From: Methylobacterium sp. AMS5
GTDB taxonomy: Bacteria > Pseudomonadota > Alphaproteobacteria > Rhizobiales > Beijerinckiaceae
Assembly: GCF_001542815.1 (NCBI RefSeq)
Contig: NZ_CP006992.1
Coordinates: forward strand, 1,287,501 to 1,300,000
Length of the DNA: 12,500 bases
Direction of reading: 5' to 3'
Position numbers and translations under genes: made by a program
Shown here: positions 1 through 7,172 of the stretch, piece after piece
How the letters are laid out: every line of letters starts with the position of its first letter
Numbering within the stretch: the stretch's first letter is position 1
Notes under the pieces: model-generated
The model's database searches: none
The model's input: the letters and a program-made list of their open reading frames with translations, nothing else
Told to the model about the DNA's origin: nothing

Positions 1-686
1 TCCGGGCCGCCAAGCTCGTAGACCCGACCGCCGGGCGCCAACCCATCGACCGCGCGGGCGATCGCTTCGGCGACATCGCCGACGAAGACCGGCTGGAAGC
101 GGGTCTGCGCACCGGCGAGCGGCAGGGCCGGCAGGAAGGTCGCGAGCGAGGCGAAGCGGTTGAAGAAGCCGTCGCCGGGCCCGAAGACCAGCGAGGGACG
201 GAAGATCACGGCATCAGGAGAGGCGCGCAGCACCTCCGCCTCGCCGAGCGCCTTGGAGCGGGCGTAGAGCGAGGGTGAATCCGGATCGGCGCCAAGCGCC
301 GAGACATGGACGAGCTTGGCCCCCACTGCCGTGGCGGCTCGGGCGATCTCGCCGGCCCCCTCGGTCTGGAGCTTCGAAAAGCGCTGGCTGCCCGACTCCT
401 GCAGGATGCCGACGAGGTTGATGACGATATCGGAATGCTCGACCGCGCGGCGGATCGAGTCGGGATAGCGAAGATTGGCCTGGACGCCGACGATCTGACC
501 GACCTTGCCGAGCGGTTGCAGGAACAGGGCGAGATCGGGCCGGCGCACGGCGACGCGGATTCGATAACCGCGCTTTGCCAGGGCCCGCACCACGTGGCGC
601 CCAAGGAAGCCGGAACCGCCGAACACGGTTACGAGCTGCGATTGCGGGCGGGTGGTCGCGCCGGGCGCGGTGACGAGGCTGCTCAT
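1..686 (-). CDS. NDUFA9-like complex I-associated NAD(P)-binding protein (partial, 3' end off window)
   Basis: I translated this by hand from ATG at 684-686 down to the window edge, giving 228 codons with no stop. An atypical short-chain dehydrogenase/epimerase fold is visible. The nucleotide-binding loop GGSGFLG (GxxGxxG) is at residues 23-29, and a basic stretch RVAVRRPD follows the second strand. NLVGIL ends a core beta strand, YARSK fits the YxxxK position, and FRPSLVFGPGD and YELGGP follow. FRPS.VFGPGD and YELGGP are typical of the bacterial homologues of mitochondrial complex I subunit NDUFA9, which bind NAD(P)H and are thought to act in respiratory-chain assembly or ubiquinone-linked functions rather than as classical dehydrogenases. 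The usual family length is about 320-380 residues, so roughly 100-150 residues lie beyond the edge. Only a weak AAAGGGG precedes the start, so the exact start is uncertain. The family call is firm; the precise role is inferred. Confidence 0.85.
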   Translation of the reverse strand, partial: MSSLVTAPGATTRPQSQLVTVFGGSGFLGRHVVRALAKRGYRIRVAVRRPDLALFLQPLGKVGQIVGVQANLRYPDSIRRAVEHSDIVINLVGILQESGSQRFSKLQTEGAGEIARAATAVGAKLVHVSALGADPDSPSLYARSKALGEAEVLRASPDAVIFRPSLVFGPGDGFFNRFASLATFLPALPLAGAQTRFQPVFVGDVAEAIARAVDGLAPGGRVYELGGP

Positions 687-832
687 GGCCGATGGAGGCC
701 CCTTTATCTCGGGTGACACGTCGAGACGGGCGGCATGACCGCCACACGGCCGACGAGCCCCGGAGCGCGACCGTCGGCAGCACGCTCCTTAGACCAGTTT
801 GAAGGCGAGGGCAGCCTGTCGACTTGAGGAAA

Positions 833-857
833 ATGGAACGGATCGCGCATCGTTCCA
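833..857 (-). terminator. Weak intrinsic terminator after the alpha/beta hydrolase
   Basis: Read on the minus strand, GGAACGAT and ATCCGTTCC pair around a GCGCG loop with one bulged C, and ATTTTCC follows. This lies about 60 bases past the hydrolase stop. The stem is short and the T run has only four bases, so it is a plausible but weak terminator. The rest of 687-917 holds no recognisable gene. Confidence 0.35.
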
Positions 858-917
858 AGAGCTGGTTGCCGGCTCGTTCCTACGGACCAGCCCTTGGCCG
901 ACCTGCGGCGCGATCCT

Positions 918-1586
918 TCATTGGCGGCTGAAGCGCCCCTCCCGCAGGAAGTGCAGGGTCTCGGCGGCCAGGCGGCGGTTCCACATCATCGTCGGGTGCG
1001 CGGTCGGCAGCACGATATGGTCGGTCATCCCGTCGAGGCGGGTGCGCGCGACCGTGACGCGTCCGTCGTTCGGCCCCGGCAGCAGCAGCAGCGACGCCAG
1101 AGGATAGAGGCTGCGGCTGCCGGCGATGATGCCGAGCGGGTAATCGACCCGGCCGAAGAGGCGCACCTGCGCTGCCCCGCGCTCCGTGCCGAGTTCGGCG
1201 CCGGCCGGGCCGAAGAAGCGGCGGTAGGCCGCAAGGCGGTGCAGCGCATCGGCAATCTCGCTGCCGCCATTGGGCGGACCCAGCATCACCACGCGCCCGA
1301 GATTGTCCGGCCGGCGCCGGGCCAGGAGCACGCGGGCGACGAGGCCGCCCATGGAATGGGTGACGATGTGAAGGCGGGTCACCTCCCCCGCGAAGGCTGC
1401 GACCGTGGGCGCAATCCCCTCGGCGAGGTCGGCCAATCCGAGCCGCCGCGCCGGATAATCGAGGTTGAGGGTGACGTAGCCGGCGCGTGCCAGCCGGCGC
1501 TCGAGCGGGCGGAGCGAGGCGGCCCGGCGGGCGATGCCGTGCAGCAGCAGGACGCCTTCGGTCCCGTCGGGGCTCGTTCCGCTCAT
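918..1586 (-). CDS. Alpha/beta hydrolase (lipase/esterase-like)
   Basis: A 222-residue protein from ATG at 1584-1586. The strand-loop LLLHG (residues 13-17) supplies the oxyanion region. The nucleophile elbow is THSMGG with Ser78, a variant of GxSxG in which Thr replaces the first Gly. Asp174 in GPNDG and His197 in TAHPTMMWN are well placed to complete the Ser-Asp-His triad. There is no signal peptide or membrane segment, so a cytoplasmic enzyme acting on an ester or acyl substrate is likely; the substrate cannot be told from sequence. The frame stays open for another 115 codons upstream, but that stretch is Arg-rich, lacks a fold and overlaps the start of the divergent transporter, so I prefer 1586. 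No strong ribosome site is visible. It is divergent from the MFS gene across a 242-bp spacer. Confidence 0.85.
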   Translation of the reverse strand: MSGTSPDGTEGVLLLHGIARRAASLRPLERRLARAGYVTLNLDYPARRLGLADLAEGIAPTVAAFAGEVTRLHIVTHSMGGLVARVLLARRRPDNLGRVVMLGPPNGGSEIADALHRLAAYRRFFGPAGAELGTERGAAQVRLFGRVDYPLGIIAGSRSLYPLASLLLLPGPNDGRVTVARTRLDGMTDHIVLPTAHPTMMWNRRLAAETLHFLREGRFSRQ

Positions 1587-1828
1587 GGTCGTACAGCCAT
1601 CGCGAGCGTCGCGTCGGCGAATGCGTTGCAGAGGAGAGCGGTCATCGTCCAATTTTTTCGACGCAACGATGAAGAGACACGCAATGCTTCCGACGAACTC
1701 TGCGTGTTCACGCTTGTGCGTCAACGGCGGATCGGCCGTCGATACAGGCAGAGTGCGGCCTCCCGCACTTCGATCCGCAGGCATTCCCTGGCAGGGTCGC
1801 CGCAGGAATCTGCAGTGAGGCGCGCGGG
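1587..1828. promoter_or_regulatory. Divergent intergenic region, hydrolase / MFS transporter
   Basis: This 242-bp spacer separates two divergent genes and should hold both promoters. It contains a 12-bp palindrome, GCGTG-TT-CACGC, at 1702-1713, and the direct repeat ACGCAA on either side of an AT-rich patch near 1665-1685. Either could be an operator. No confident -35/-10 pair was found on either strand, and no coding potential is convincing here. Confidence 0.25.
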
Positions 1829-2995
1829 GTGTTGGCGACGGAGGAAGGCACGGAGCGCGACGTACGGACCGGTTCGGGCCGCCTCCTCCTGCTCTTTGCC
1901 ACACTCTACGGCGCCTATGGTGCGCTCTCACCCTTCCTGCCTGCGTTCCTCGAAACGCGGGGATTGGGACCGAGCGAAATCGGAACGTTGCTCTCTGCCG
2001 CGATGCTGGTCCGGCTTGCCGCCGGACCGCTGATCGGGCGGCTCGCCGACCGGCACGGCGCCGTGCCGGCCTTCCTGGCCGGAGGACTTGCCCTCTCGGC
2101 GTTGCTGACCCTGGCTTTCCTCGGCGGTCACGGCTCCATGCTGTTGGCCATCGCCCTCGCCCAGGCGGCGGCGACCGCGCCGCTCGCGCCGCTGGCCGAT
2201 ACGGTGGCGCTCGCCGGCAGCCGTGACGGAGCCGTCTACGGCCGCATCCGCGGCGCTGGCTCGGCCGCCTTCATCGCCACCACCGTCCTTGCCGGTTCCA
2301 TCATCGGGATCTTTGGCTACGGTGCCGGCCCGCTCGCTTGTGGCGTCCTGTTCGCCGCCGGGGCCGCGCTGACATTGCGCCTCGCGGGGAATGCCGTGCC
2401 CGCGAGGCCGGCCGAGGACGCGGGCGGCGGGTTCGCGGCACTTGCCGCGGATGCCCGCTTCCGCCGGTTCGTTCTCGCCGCTGCCCTCGTGATCGGCGCG
2501 CATGCGATGCACGACGCCTTCGCGGTCATCGTCTGGCAGGCGACGGGAATCGGGCCGCGCGTGGCGGGCCTGCTCTGGGCGGAAGCGGTCTTGGCCGAGG
2601 TGACGGTGTTCCTCTGGCTCGGGCCGCGGCTCCTGGCGCGGATCGGGCCGGATCGGGCGCTGGCGCTCGCGGCGCTTGCCGGAGCGCTGCGCTGGGCGGT
2701 GCAGGCGCAGACCTCCTGGCTGCCCGGACTCGTCCTGATCCAGGCGCTGCACGGGCTGACCTTCGCGCTCCTGCATCTCGCCTGCCTGCGGCTCATCGTG
2801 GAGACCGTGCCGGAGCAGCGCCGGGCGACGGCGCTGACGGTCTACGGCACCTTCGGGCTCGGGCTCGCCTCCGCGCTGATGCTGCTGCTCTCGGGCTTCC
2901 TCTACGATCATGTCGGTACGAAAGGGTTCTGGGTGATGGCCGCGGTGAGCCTGTCGGCCGTTCCCGTTGCGCGAGGGCTCCCGGACATCCGATAA
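1829..2995 (+). CDS. MFS transporter, HcaT-like (MFS_1_like) family
   Basis: A 388-residue protein from a GTG start, with GTGAGG nine bases upstream. It is almost entirely hydrophobic and fits about 12 transmembrane helices, the first near residues 19-40. The loop 2-3 signature GPLIGRLADRHG (66-77) is the classic MFS motif. YGRIRGAGSAAF (137-148) matches the YGRxRxxGSxxF pattern of the 3-phenylpropionate permease-like subfamily. HAMHDAFAVIVW (225-236), followed by a short GLLWAEAVLAEV helix, is also characteristic of that subfamily. It should be an inner-membrane secondary transporter; the substrate is unknown, and annotated homologues are often general 'MFS transporter'. The gene stands alone, divergent from the hydrolase and 98 bp ahead of priA. 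Its TAA stop lies inside the first copy of an 18-bp tandem repeat. Confidence 0.85.
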   Translation: MLATEEGTERDVRTGSGRLLLLFATLYGAYGALSPFLPAFLETRGLGPSEIGTLLSAAMLVRLAAGPLIGRLADRHGAVPAFLAGGLALSALLTLAFLGGHGSMLLAIALAQAAATAPLAPLADTVALAGSRDGAVYGRIRGAGSAAFIATTVLAGSIIGIFGYGAGPLACGVLFAAGAALTLRLAGNAVPARPAEDAGGGFAALAADARFRRFVLAAALVIGAHAMHDAFAVIVWQATGIGPRVAGLLWAEAVLAEVTVFLWLGPRLLARIGPDRALALAALAGALRWAVQAQTSWLPGLVLIQALHGLTFALLHLACLRLIVETVPEQRRATALTVYGTFGLGLASALMLLLSGFLYDHVGTKGFWVMAAVSLSAVPVARGLPDIR

Positions 2996-3025
2996 GGGCC
3001 AAGCCGCGGATAAGGGCCAAGCCGC
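2991..3025 (+). repeat. 18-bp tandem duplication across the MFS stop codon
   Basis: GATAAGGGCCAAGCCGC occurs at 2991-3007 and again at 3009-3025, giving an 18-bp period with a perfect 17-base match. The first copy carries the transporter's TAA. Because the period is a multiple of three, the second copy places another TAA in the same frame. It looks like a recent slippage duplication. Confidence 0.9.
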
Positions 3026-3043
3026 ATTCGCCTTCGTCGACAA

Positions 3044-3058
3044 GAACATATATAGAAC
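3044..3058 (+). promoter_or_regulatory. Predicted LexA (SOS) box upstream of priA
   Basis: GAAC-ATATATA-GAAC, or GTTC-N7-GTTC on the minus strand, is a perfect match to the direct-repeat LexA site known from Alphaproteobacteria. It ends 35 bases before the priA ATG and overlaps the TATATA/TATAGA run at 3049-3056 that would be the best -10 element; only weak -35 matches (TTCGCC at 3027-3032) lie upstream. A bound repressor here would block the promoter. The match is seen directly; repression of priA by LexA is inferred. Confidence 0.6.
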
Positions 3059-3093
3059 AAATCAGACTGCCCTCGTGATTCCCTCATGATTCC

Positions 3094-5271
3094 ATGCCTG
3101 CCGTCGCCGAGATCCTGATCCCGCTCGCGCTCGACACCGCCTACAGCTACGCGGTGCCGGCCGGGCTGACCCTCGCCGAGGGCGACATCGTGCAGGTGCC
3201 GTTGGGTCCGCGCGAGACGATCGGCGTGGTCTGGGGGCTCGACGAGCGGGTCTCGGGGGGAAACCTGCGGCCGGTGACGGGCAAGGTCGAGGCGCCGCCG
3301 CTCTCGGAGTCTTTGCGCAAGCTGGTCGATTGGCTGGCGCGCTACACCCTGGCACCGAAGGGTTCGGCGCTCGCCATGGCCCTGCGCCTGCCCGACGAGG
3401 CCGCCCGCAACGAAGCGCCGCGTGTCGGTGTGCGCGCCGCCGGCAAGCCGCCGACCCGGCAAACGGTCGCCCGCGGCAAGGTGATGGCTGTGGCTGCCGA
3501 CAACGCGGTGCGGGGCAAGAGCGCGCTCGCCAAGGAGGCCGGGGTCTCGCTCAGCGTGGTCGATGGACTGATCGATGACGGCGCGCTGGAGACCGTGGCG
3601 CTGATGCCCGAGCCGGTGGCGCTGCCGCCGGACCCGGACCATCCGCGGGTGCCGCTATCCGACGCGCAGGCTGAGGCGGCGCACGCCCTCGTCGCGAACG
3701 CCCCTTCCCCCGCCGATGCTGCGACCGGTGAAACCATCCTCCTCGAAGGCGTCACGGGCTCGGGCAAGACCGAGGTCTATTTCGAGGCGGTGGCCGAGTG
3801 CGTGCGGCAGGGGCGGCAAGCCCTGGTGCTGATGCCGGAAATCGCACTGACCGCGCAGTTTCTCGACCGCTTCGCCGGGCGCTTCGGGGTCCGGCCGGCG
3901 ACCTGGCATTCCGGAATCGGCGGCAAGCGCCGCGAGCGGCTGCGGGCGGGTGTGGCCGCGGGCGAGGTCTCGGTGGTGGTCGGCGCCCGCTCGGCCCTGT
4001 TCCTTCCGTTCCGGAATCTCGGCCTGATCGTCGTCGATGAGGAGCACGAATCCGCCTACAAGCAGGAGGACGGCGTCCACTATCACGCCCGCGACATGGC
4101 GGTGGTGCGCGGCAAGATCGAGGGTTGCCCGGTGGTGCTCGCCTCGGCCACGCCGTCGATCGAGTCGCGGGTCAACGCGCAGAGCGGGCGCTACCGCCAC
4201 GTCGCGCTCCCCGGCCGTTTCGGCGGGCGGCCCATGCCCGACATCGCGGCCATCGACATGCGCCTCGACAAGCCGGAGCGCGGGCGCTTCCTGTCGCCGC
4301 CGATGGTGAACGCGGTCAAGAGCACGCTGGCCGCGGGCGATCAGGCGCTGCTGTTCCTCAACCGCCGGGGCTACGCGCCGCTCACCCTGTGCCGGGCCTG
4401 CGGCCACCGCTACCAGTGCCGCAACTGCTCGACCTGGCTCGTGGAGCACCGCTTCCGCCGCGCGCTGGTCTGCCACCAGTGCGGCTACGCCGAGCGCAAA
4501 CCGGAGGCCTGCACCGAGTGCGGCGCCTTCGATCACCTCACGCCCTGCGGGCCGGGCGTCGAGCGGATCGCCGAGGAGGTGACCGAGCTGTTCCCCGAGC
4601 AGCGCATCGTCGTGCTGTCGAGCGACTTTCCCGGTGGCGCCGAGCGGCTGCGCCAGGAGCTGGAGACGGTGGCGGCGGGCGATTGCGACATCGTTGTGGG
4701 GACGCAGCTCGTGGCCAAGGGCCACAACTTCCCGCACCTGACCCTCGTCGGGGTGCTCGATGCCGATATCGGTCTCACCTCCGGCGATCCGCGCGCGGCC
4801 GAGCGCACCTTCCAGCTCCTGCAGCAGGTGACGGGACGTGCGGGGCGCGGCGAGCGGCCAGGGCGCGCCCTGGTGCAGACCTACCAGCCCGAGCATCCGG
4901 TCATCGCCGCCCTGCTCTCGGGGGATGCCGACCGCTTCTACGAGGAAGAGATCTATGCCCGCGAGGCAGCGGGGCTTCCGCCGTTCGGGCGGCTCGCCGC
5001 GCTGATCGTCTCCGGGGAAGAGCGGGAGAAGGCCGAGGCGCACGGTCAGGCGCTGGCGCGCGTTGCCGAACCGCCGCCCGGCGTCTCCGTTCTCGGGCCG
5101 GCGGAGGCGCCGCTTGCCCTGATACGCGGGCGCTGGCGATTCCGGCTGCTGGTGAAGACCGAGCGCGGCATCGACGTGCAGAGTTATCTGCGGGATTGGC
5201 TGGCACGCGGACCGAAGCCGCGGGGTAACCTCAAGGTCGCAATCGACGTGGACCCGCAGAGCTTCCTATAA
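3094..5271 (+). CDS. priA: Primosomal replication-restart helicase PriA (N')
   Basis: A 725-residue 3'-to-5' DNA helicase that recognises stalled or repaired forks and reloads the replicative helicase. The N-terminal 3'-end-binding domain begins PAVAEILIPLALDTAYSYAVP. The Walker A loop is GVTGSGKT (219-226, Lys225), and the DEEH box is at 315-318. The eight-cysteine double zinc module is complete: C433, C436, C442, C445, C460, C463, C473, C476. Helicase motif V lies in VGTQLVAKGHNFPHL, and motif VI is QVTGRAGR (578-585). Length is normal for PriA and no key residue is missing. A TGA at 3076-3078 closes the frame upstream, so ATG 3094 is the first possible start; no good Shine-Dalgarno precedes it. 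The upstream GAAC-N7-GAAC element suggests DNA-damage control. The SpoIIAA-like gene follows by 84 bp and could be cotranscribed. Confidence 0.98.
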   Translation: MPAVAEILIPLALDTAYSYAVPAGLTLAEGDIVQVPLGPRETIGVVWGLDERVSGGNLRPVTGKVEAPPLSESLRKLVDWLARYTLAPKGSALAMALRLPDEAARNEAPRVGVRAAGKPPTRQTVARGKVMAVAADNAVRGKSALAKEAGVSLSVVDGLIDDGALETVALMPEPVALPPDPDHPRVPLSDAQAEAAHALVANAPSPADAATGETILLEGVTGSGKTEVYFEAVAECVRQGRQALVLMPEIALTAQFLDRFAGRFGVRPATWHSGIGGKRRERLRAGVAAGEVSVVVGARSALFLPFRNLGLIVVDEEHESAYKQEDGVHYHARDMAVVRGKIEGCPVVLASATPSIESRVNAQSGRYRHVALPGRFGGRPMPDIAAIDMRLDKPERGRFLSPPMVNAVKSTLAAGDQALLFLNRRGYAPLTLCRACGHRYQCRNCSTWLVEHRFRRALVCHQCGYAERKPEACTECGAFDHLTPCGPGVERIAEEVTELFPEQRIVVLSSDFPGGAERLRQELETVAAGDCDIVVGTQLVAKGHNFPHLTLVGVLDADIGLTSGDPRAAERTFQLLQQVTGRAGRGERPGRALVQTYQPEHPVIAALLSGDADRFYEEEIYAREAAGLPPFGRLAALIVSGEEREKAEAHGQALARVAEPPPGVSVLGPAEAPLALIRGRWRFRLLVKTERGIDVQSYLRDWLARGPKPRGNLKVAIDVDPQSFL

Positions 5272-5355
5272 TCGCGTCCGTCCGCCGTCGGCCGAGGTCG
5301 CTCGCAGTCTCCTGCAGGCGCGCTCGTCCTCGGCTCATTCGAGGAGCGCCGCGCC

Positions 5356-5718
5356 TTGCTGACCTATGAGAAGAAGCCCGATTCCGCCATCGCCGAGATC
5401 GTCGTCGATGGGAAGATCTCCGATGAGGAGATGAACACGGTCATGACCGCGATGAAGGCCGACCTCGACAAGGGCGGCCGCATCAAACTCCTGGAAGACA
5501 TCCGCAGCTTCGAGGGGATGGAGCCGGCGGCCTTCTTCAAGGACCCGCGCTTCGGCATCTCGATGATGAAGGGCGTGAGCCACGTCGCCCTCGTCACCGA
5601 CGCGACCTGGCTCAAGGCCGTGGCCGAGACCTTCGGTTTCGTCTCGCCGGTGCAGATCAAGGTGTTCGAGCGCGCCCGCATCGGCGAGGCGCGGGCTTGG
5701 CTCGAAGCCGCCGTCTGA
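5356..5718 (+). CDS. SpoIIAA-like (STAS-fold) protein
   Basis: A 120-residue cytoplasmic protein. I chose the TTG at 5356 because GAGGAG (5341-5346) sits nine bases upstream and the N-terminus MLTYEKKPDSAIAEIVVDGKI begins directly with the first STAS beta strand. The order is strand, DEEMNTVMTAMKADL helix, KLLEDIRSFEG strand-loop, a helix near DPRFG, GVSHVALVTDATWLKAVAET, and a closing strand and helix (VQIKVFERARIGEARAWLEAAV). This matches the SpoIIAA-like family (PF11964/DUF3478 type). Members share the fold of anti-sigma factor antagonists and lipid-binding Sec14-like proteins, but most have no known role. I see no conserved phosphorylatable serine context, so partner switching is not implied. 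It sits 84 bp after priA on the same strand and ends before a strong terminator. Confidence 0.8.
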   Translation: MLTYEKKPDSAIAEIVVDGKISDEEMNTVMTAMKADLDKGGRIKLLEDIRSFEGMEPAAFFKDPRFGISMMKGVSHVALVTDATWLKAVAETFGFVSPVQIKVFERARIGEARAWLEAAV

Positions 5719-5755
5719 CGACGTACGGACCGCTCCCACACGAATGCACGAAAAA

Positions 5756-5788
5756 GGGGCGAGCCTGGCGGGCTCGCCCCTCTCTTTT
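5756..5788. terminator. Bidirectional rho-independent terminator
   Basis: A perfect 10-bp stem, GGGGCGAGCC / GGCTCGCCCC, with a five-base loop spans 5756-5780. TCTCTTTT follows on the plus strand, and five A's precede it, giving TTTTT on the minus strand. It lies between convergent genes, 37 bp after the SpoIIAA-like stop and 19 bp after the stop of the minus-strand secreted protein, so it should end both transcripts. Confidence 0.9.
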
Positions 5789-5807
5789 CGAACGACAGAC
5801 GATCAGA

Positions 5808-6188
5808 TTACTCGGCGAGCGCGGTCCGGAGCGTGTGGCGCTTGGCGACCCAACGGCCAGTGCACAGGCCGCCGGAGACGCGCCATGTGCCGGAGCCCGA
5901 GCGGGCCTGGAGCCGGCCCGAGGCGGTCCCGTTTGCGGCCGCTGCCGCGACGTTCAGGCCCACATCCCCATCCGCACCGACGCGGCCGCTCACCGTAGTG
6001 CCGCCGGAAGCCACCGCGGTGACCGGGCGGACCTGTCCGTCCCGTACGGCCAGGGTGTAGCTGTATTGGGCGTCACACATGCCGCTCTCGGTCACGAGTT
6101 GAACCGACCACGTCCCATCGAAATCCCCCGCCATCGCCGGCGAGGCGAGCATGGCGGCCAGAGCAGCGGTGAGGGCAAACTTGAGCAT
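5808..6188 (-). CDS. Small secreted protein of unknown function, Cys pair
   Basis: A 126-residue protein that I do not recognise as a named family. Residues 1-20 form a clear Sec signal peptide (MLKFALTAALAAMLASPAMA) with an AMA cleavage site before GDF, so the mature protein of about 106 residues should be periplasmic or exported. The mature part begins FDGTWSVQLVTESGMCD and later reads SGTWRVSGGLCTGRW. Alternating strands with Gly/Thr turns suggest a small beta-sandwich or barrel. Cys38 and Cys109 are the only mature cysteines and probably form a disulfide joining the first and last parts of the fold. GTW at the start and GTWRVSGG near the end hint at two similar halves. It ends against the bidirectional terminator. 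A palindrome in its leader (6217-6231) may form an mRNA hairpin. Confidence 0.8.
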   Translation of the reverse strand: MLKFALTAALAAMLASPAMAGDFDGTWSVQLVTESGMCDAQYSYTLAVRDGQVRPVTAVASGGTTVSGRVGADGDVGLNVAAAAANGTASGRLQARSGSGTWRVSGGLCTGRWVAKRHTLRTALAE

Positions 6189-6609
6189 GCAGCATCCAAA
6201 TCAGCGACGAGGGTGAGGCGCACGGTGCGCCGTCGCCTGCGCTGTCCGTACCGTCAATCTGTGAGATGCCCACACTCTACCGAAACAAGAGGCGATAATA
6301 TGACGCCAACGAATGATTGCTCCTGACAACAAGTCTCAGCTGTTCGCCGGACGATGGACGCATCCCTGAAACAGAAGCGTCGCCATTCGCGCTTTTTATG
6401 CACCACCCTGTTGCAAGCGCAGCCTTAAAGACTTCAGGTTCGCATCTCGAAAATGCGAGAATAGCCGTGTTCATGCACTCGATGGGGTCGAACCCCGCCG
6501 CTTGATCGGTGCAGGGTGCCTCGCTCCATCAGACGGGCGGCAAACCCTCTTGAAAGCAGGTCGGAGGGGCCGGCTTCGCCGTTGGCGAAAGCTGTTCTGA
6601 GAAGGGCCG
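6189..6609. other. Intergenic region without a recognised gene
   Basis: These 421 bases are less GC-rich than the neighbours, particularly 6270-6480, and no open frame shows normal codon bias. The region contains a 6-bp-arm palindrome GGCGCA-CGG-TGCGCC at 6217-6231, flanked by GCGAC and GTCGC arms, in the leader of the secreted-protein gene. A short inverted repeat TCGCAT/ATGCGA sits at 6440-6458, and a GGGG-TCGAA-CCCC hairpin at 6484-6496. A -10-like TATTAT lies on the minus strand near 6297, without a matching -35. The lower GC could mean a promoter region or leftover transferred DNA. Confidence 0.4.
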
Positions 6610-6861
6610 TCAGGCGGACGGTTCGGCGAGGCGCGCCCGGTGGCGATCCAGGGCGTCGCGCAGGCTCGGCATGAAGGCGGACGAAGCGTCGAGACCGGCC
6701 ACGCCCTGCCCGAGCCGGTCGAGCGCCCGCACCTGCGCATCGAGACCGCCGAACGCGGCGAGATAGGCCCAGATCGCCTCGTCGGCCTCGGCGACCGGAA
6801 CCGGTTGCTCGGATGCGAGCAGAGCCGAGAAGATATCCAGGGTTGTGTCCAGGTTCGCCAC
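6610..6861 (-). CDS. Small hypothetical protein (83 aa)
   Basis: An 83-residue soluble protein from a GTG start (minus strand, 6859-6861) that I do not recognise. Codon third positions are strongly G/C, as in the neighbouring real genes. The composition is coherent: an acidic, amphipathic helical protein, with helices around TTLDIFSALLASEQ, EADEAIWAYLAAFGG, DAQVRALDRLGQGV and SLRDALDRHRARLAE. No signal peptide, membrane segment, cysteine or metal motif is present. No strong Shine-Dalgarno is visible before the GTG, so the start is uncertain. It lies downstream of the decayed isochorismatase region on the same strand. Being real is likely from codon use; the function is unknown. Confidence 0.6.
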   Translation of the reverse strand: MANLDTTLDIFSALLASEQPVPVAEADEAIWAYLAAFGGLDAQVRALDRLGQGVAGLDASSAFMPSLRDALDRHRARLAEPSA

Positions 6862-6980
6862 GTCGGATCCGTTTCAGAGGCATCCATGGGGTTGGGCTTG
6901 CGGTGCGCTCCGCCGAAATAGATGCCGGTTCGGCAGAGCGTGGGTCGAAACGAGCGGCCAGCGTCGTCCGCGGGCTGGCA

Positions 6981-7172
6981 TCAGCGGTGGCGGGTGCCGC
7001 CGAGCAGGATTGCCGCAGCGGCGAACCCGACGCCGGCGACGAGAGCCGCCGTCGAGAGCGGATGGAGCGTGCCGCGGGTGTCGAGGCTGCGGCGCATCCC
7101 GTAGCCGGGACGGCTTCCGGCGGTGCGGCCACCCACGCCCGCCTGATAGCTCGGCGGAAAAACACACCGCAT
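6981..7172 (-). pseudogene. Remnant C-terminal tail with membrane helix
   Basis: A minus-strand frame ending at 6981 encodes RPGYGMRRSLDTRGTLHPLS, then a hydrophobic run TAALVAGVGFAAAAILLGG and TRHR. This looks like the membrane-anchoring tail of a longer protein; some short-chain dehydrogenases of this group end in a similar way. No upstream part exists: extended 5', the frame meets a stop just before 7172, inside isochorismatase-derived sequence. I infer that it is the 3' remnant of a gene whose front was deleted together with the end of the isochorismatase gene. Translated from an internal ATG it would give a single-helix peptide of about 38 residues, so a genuine mini-protein cannot be excluded. 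Confidence 0.4.

Noticed and set aside
865..879. GTTG-N7-GTTC, a second LexA-like site
   Set aside because: One half site is mismatched, and it lies downstream of the hydrolase stop, far from any start, with no promoter context.
894..2033. Long plus-strand open frame opposite the alpha/beta hydrolase
   Set aside because: It is Arg/Ala/Gly-rich without motifs, lies antisense to a gene with a clear Ser-Asp-His triad, and runs into the MFS gene; a high-GC shadow frame.
3655..5043. 462-codon minus-strand open frame inside priA
   Set aside because: It is antisense to unambiguous PriA motifs, and its composition (His/Arg/Gly/Ala) is typical of shadow translation.
6484..6496. GGGGTCGAACCCC as a tRNA T-arm
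   Set aside because: The loop has five bases rather than seven and no acceptor, D or anticodon arms fit around it.
6317..6505. 62-codon plus-strand frame in the intergenic region
   Set aside because: No ribosome site, no codon bias and no motif; its lower GC is that of the whole spacer.
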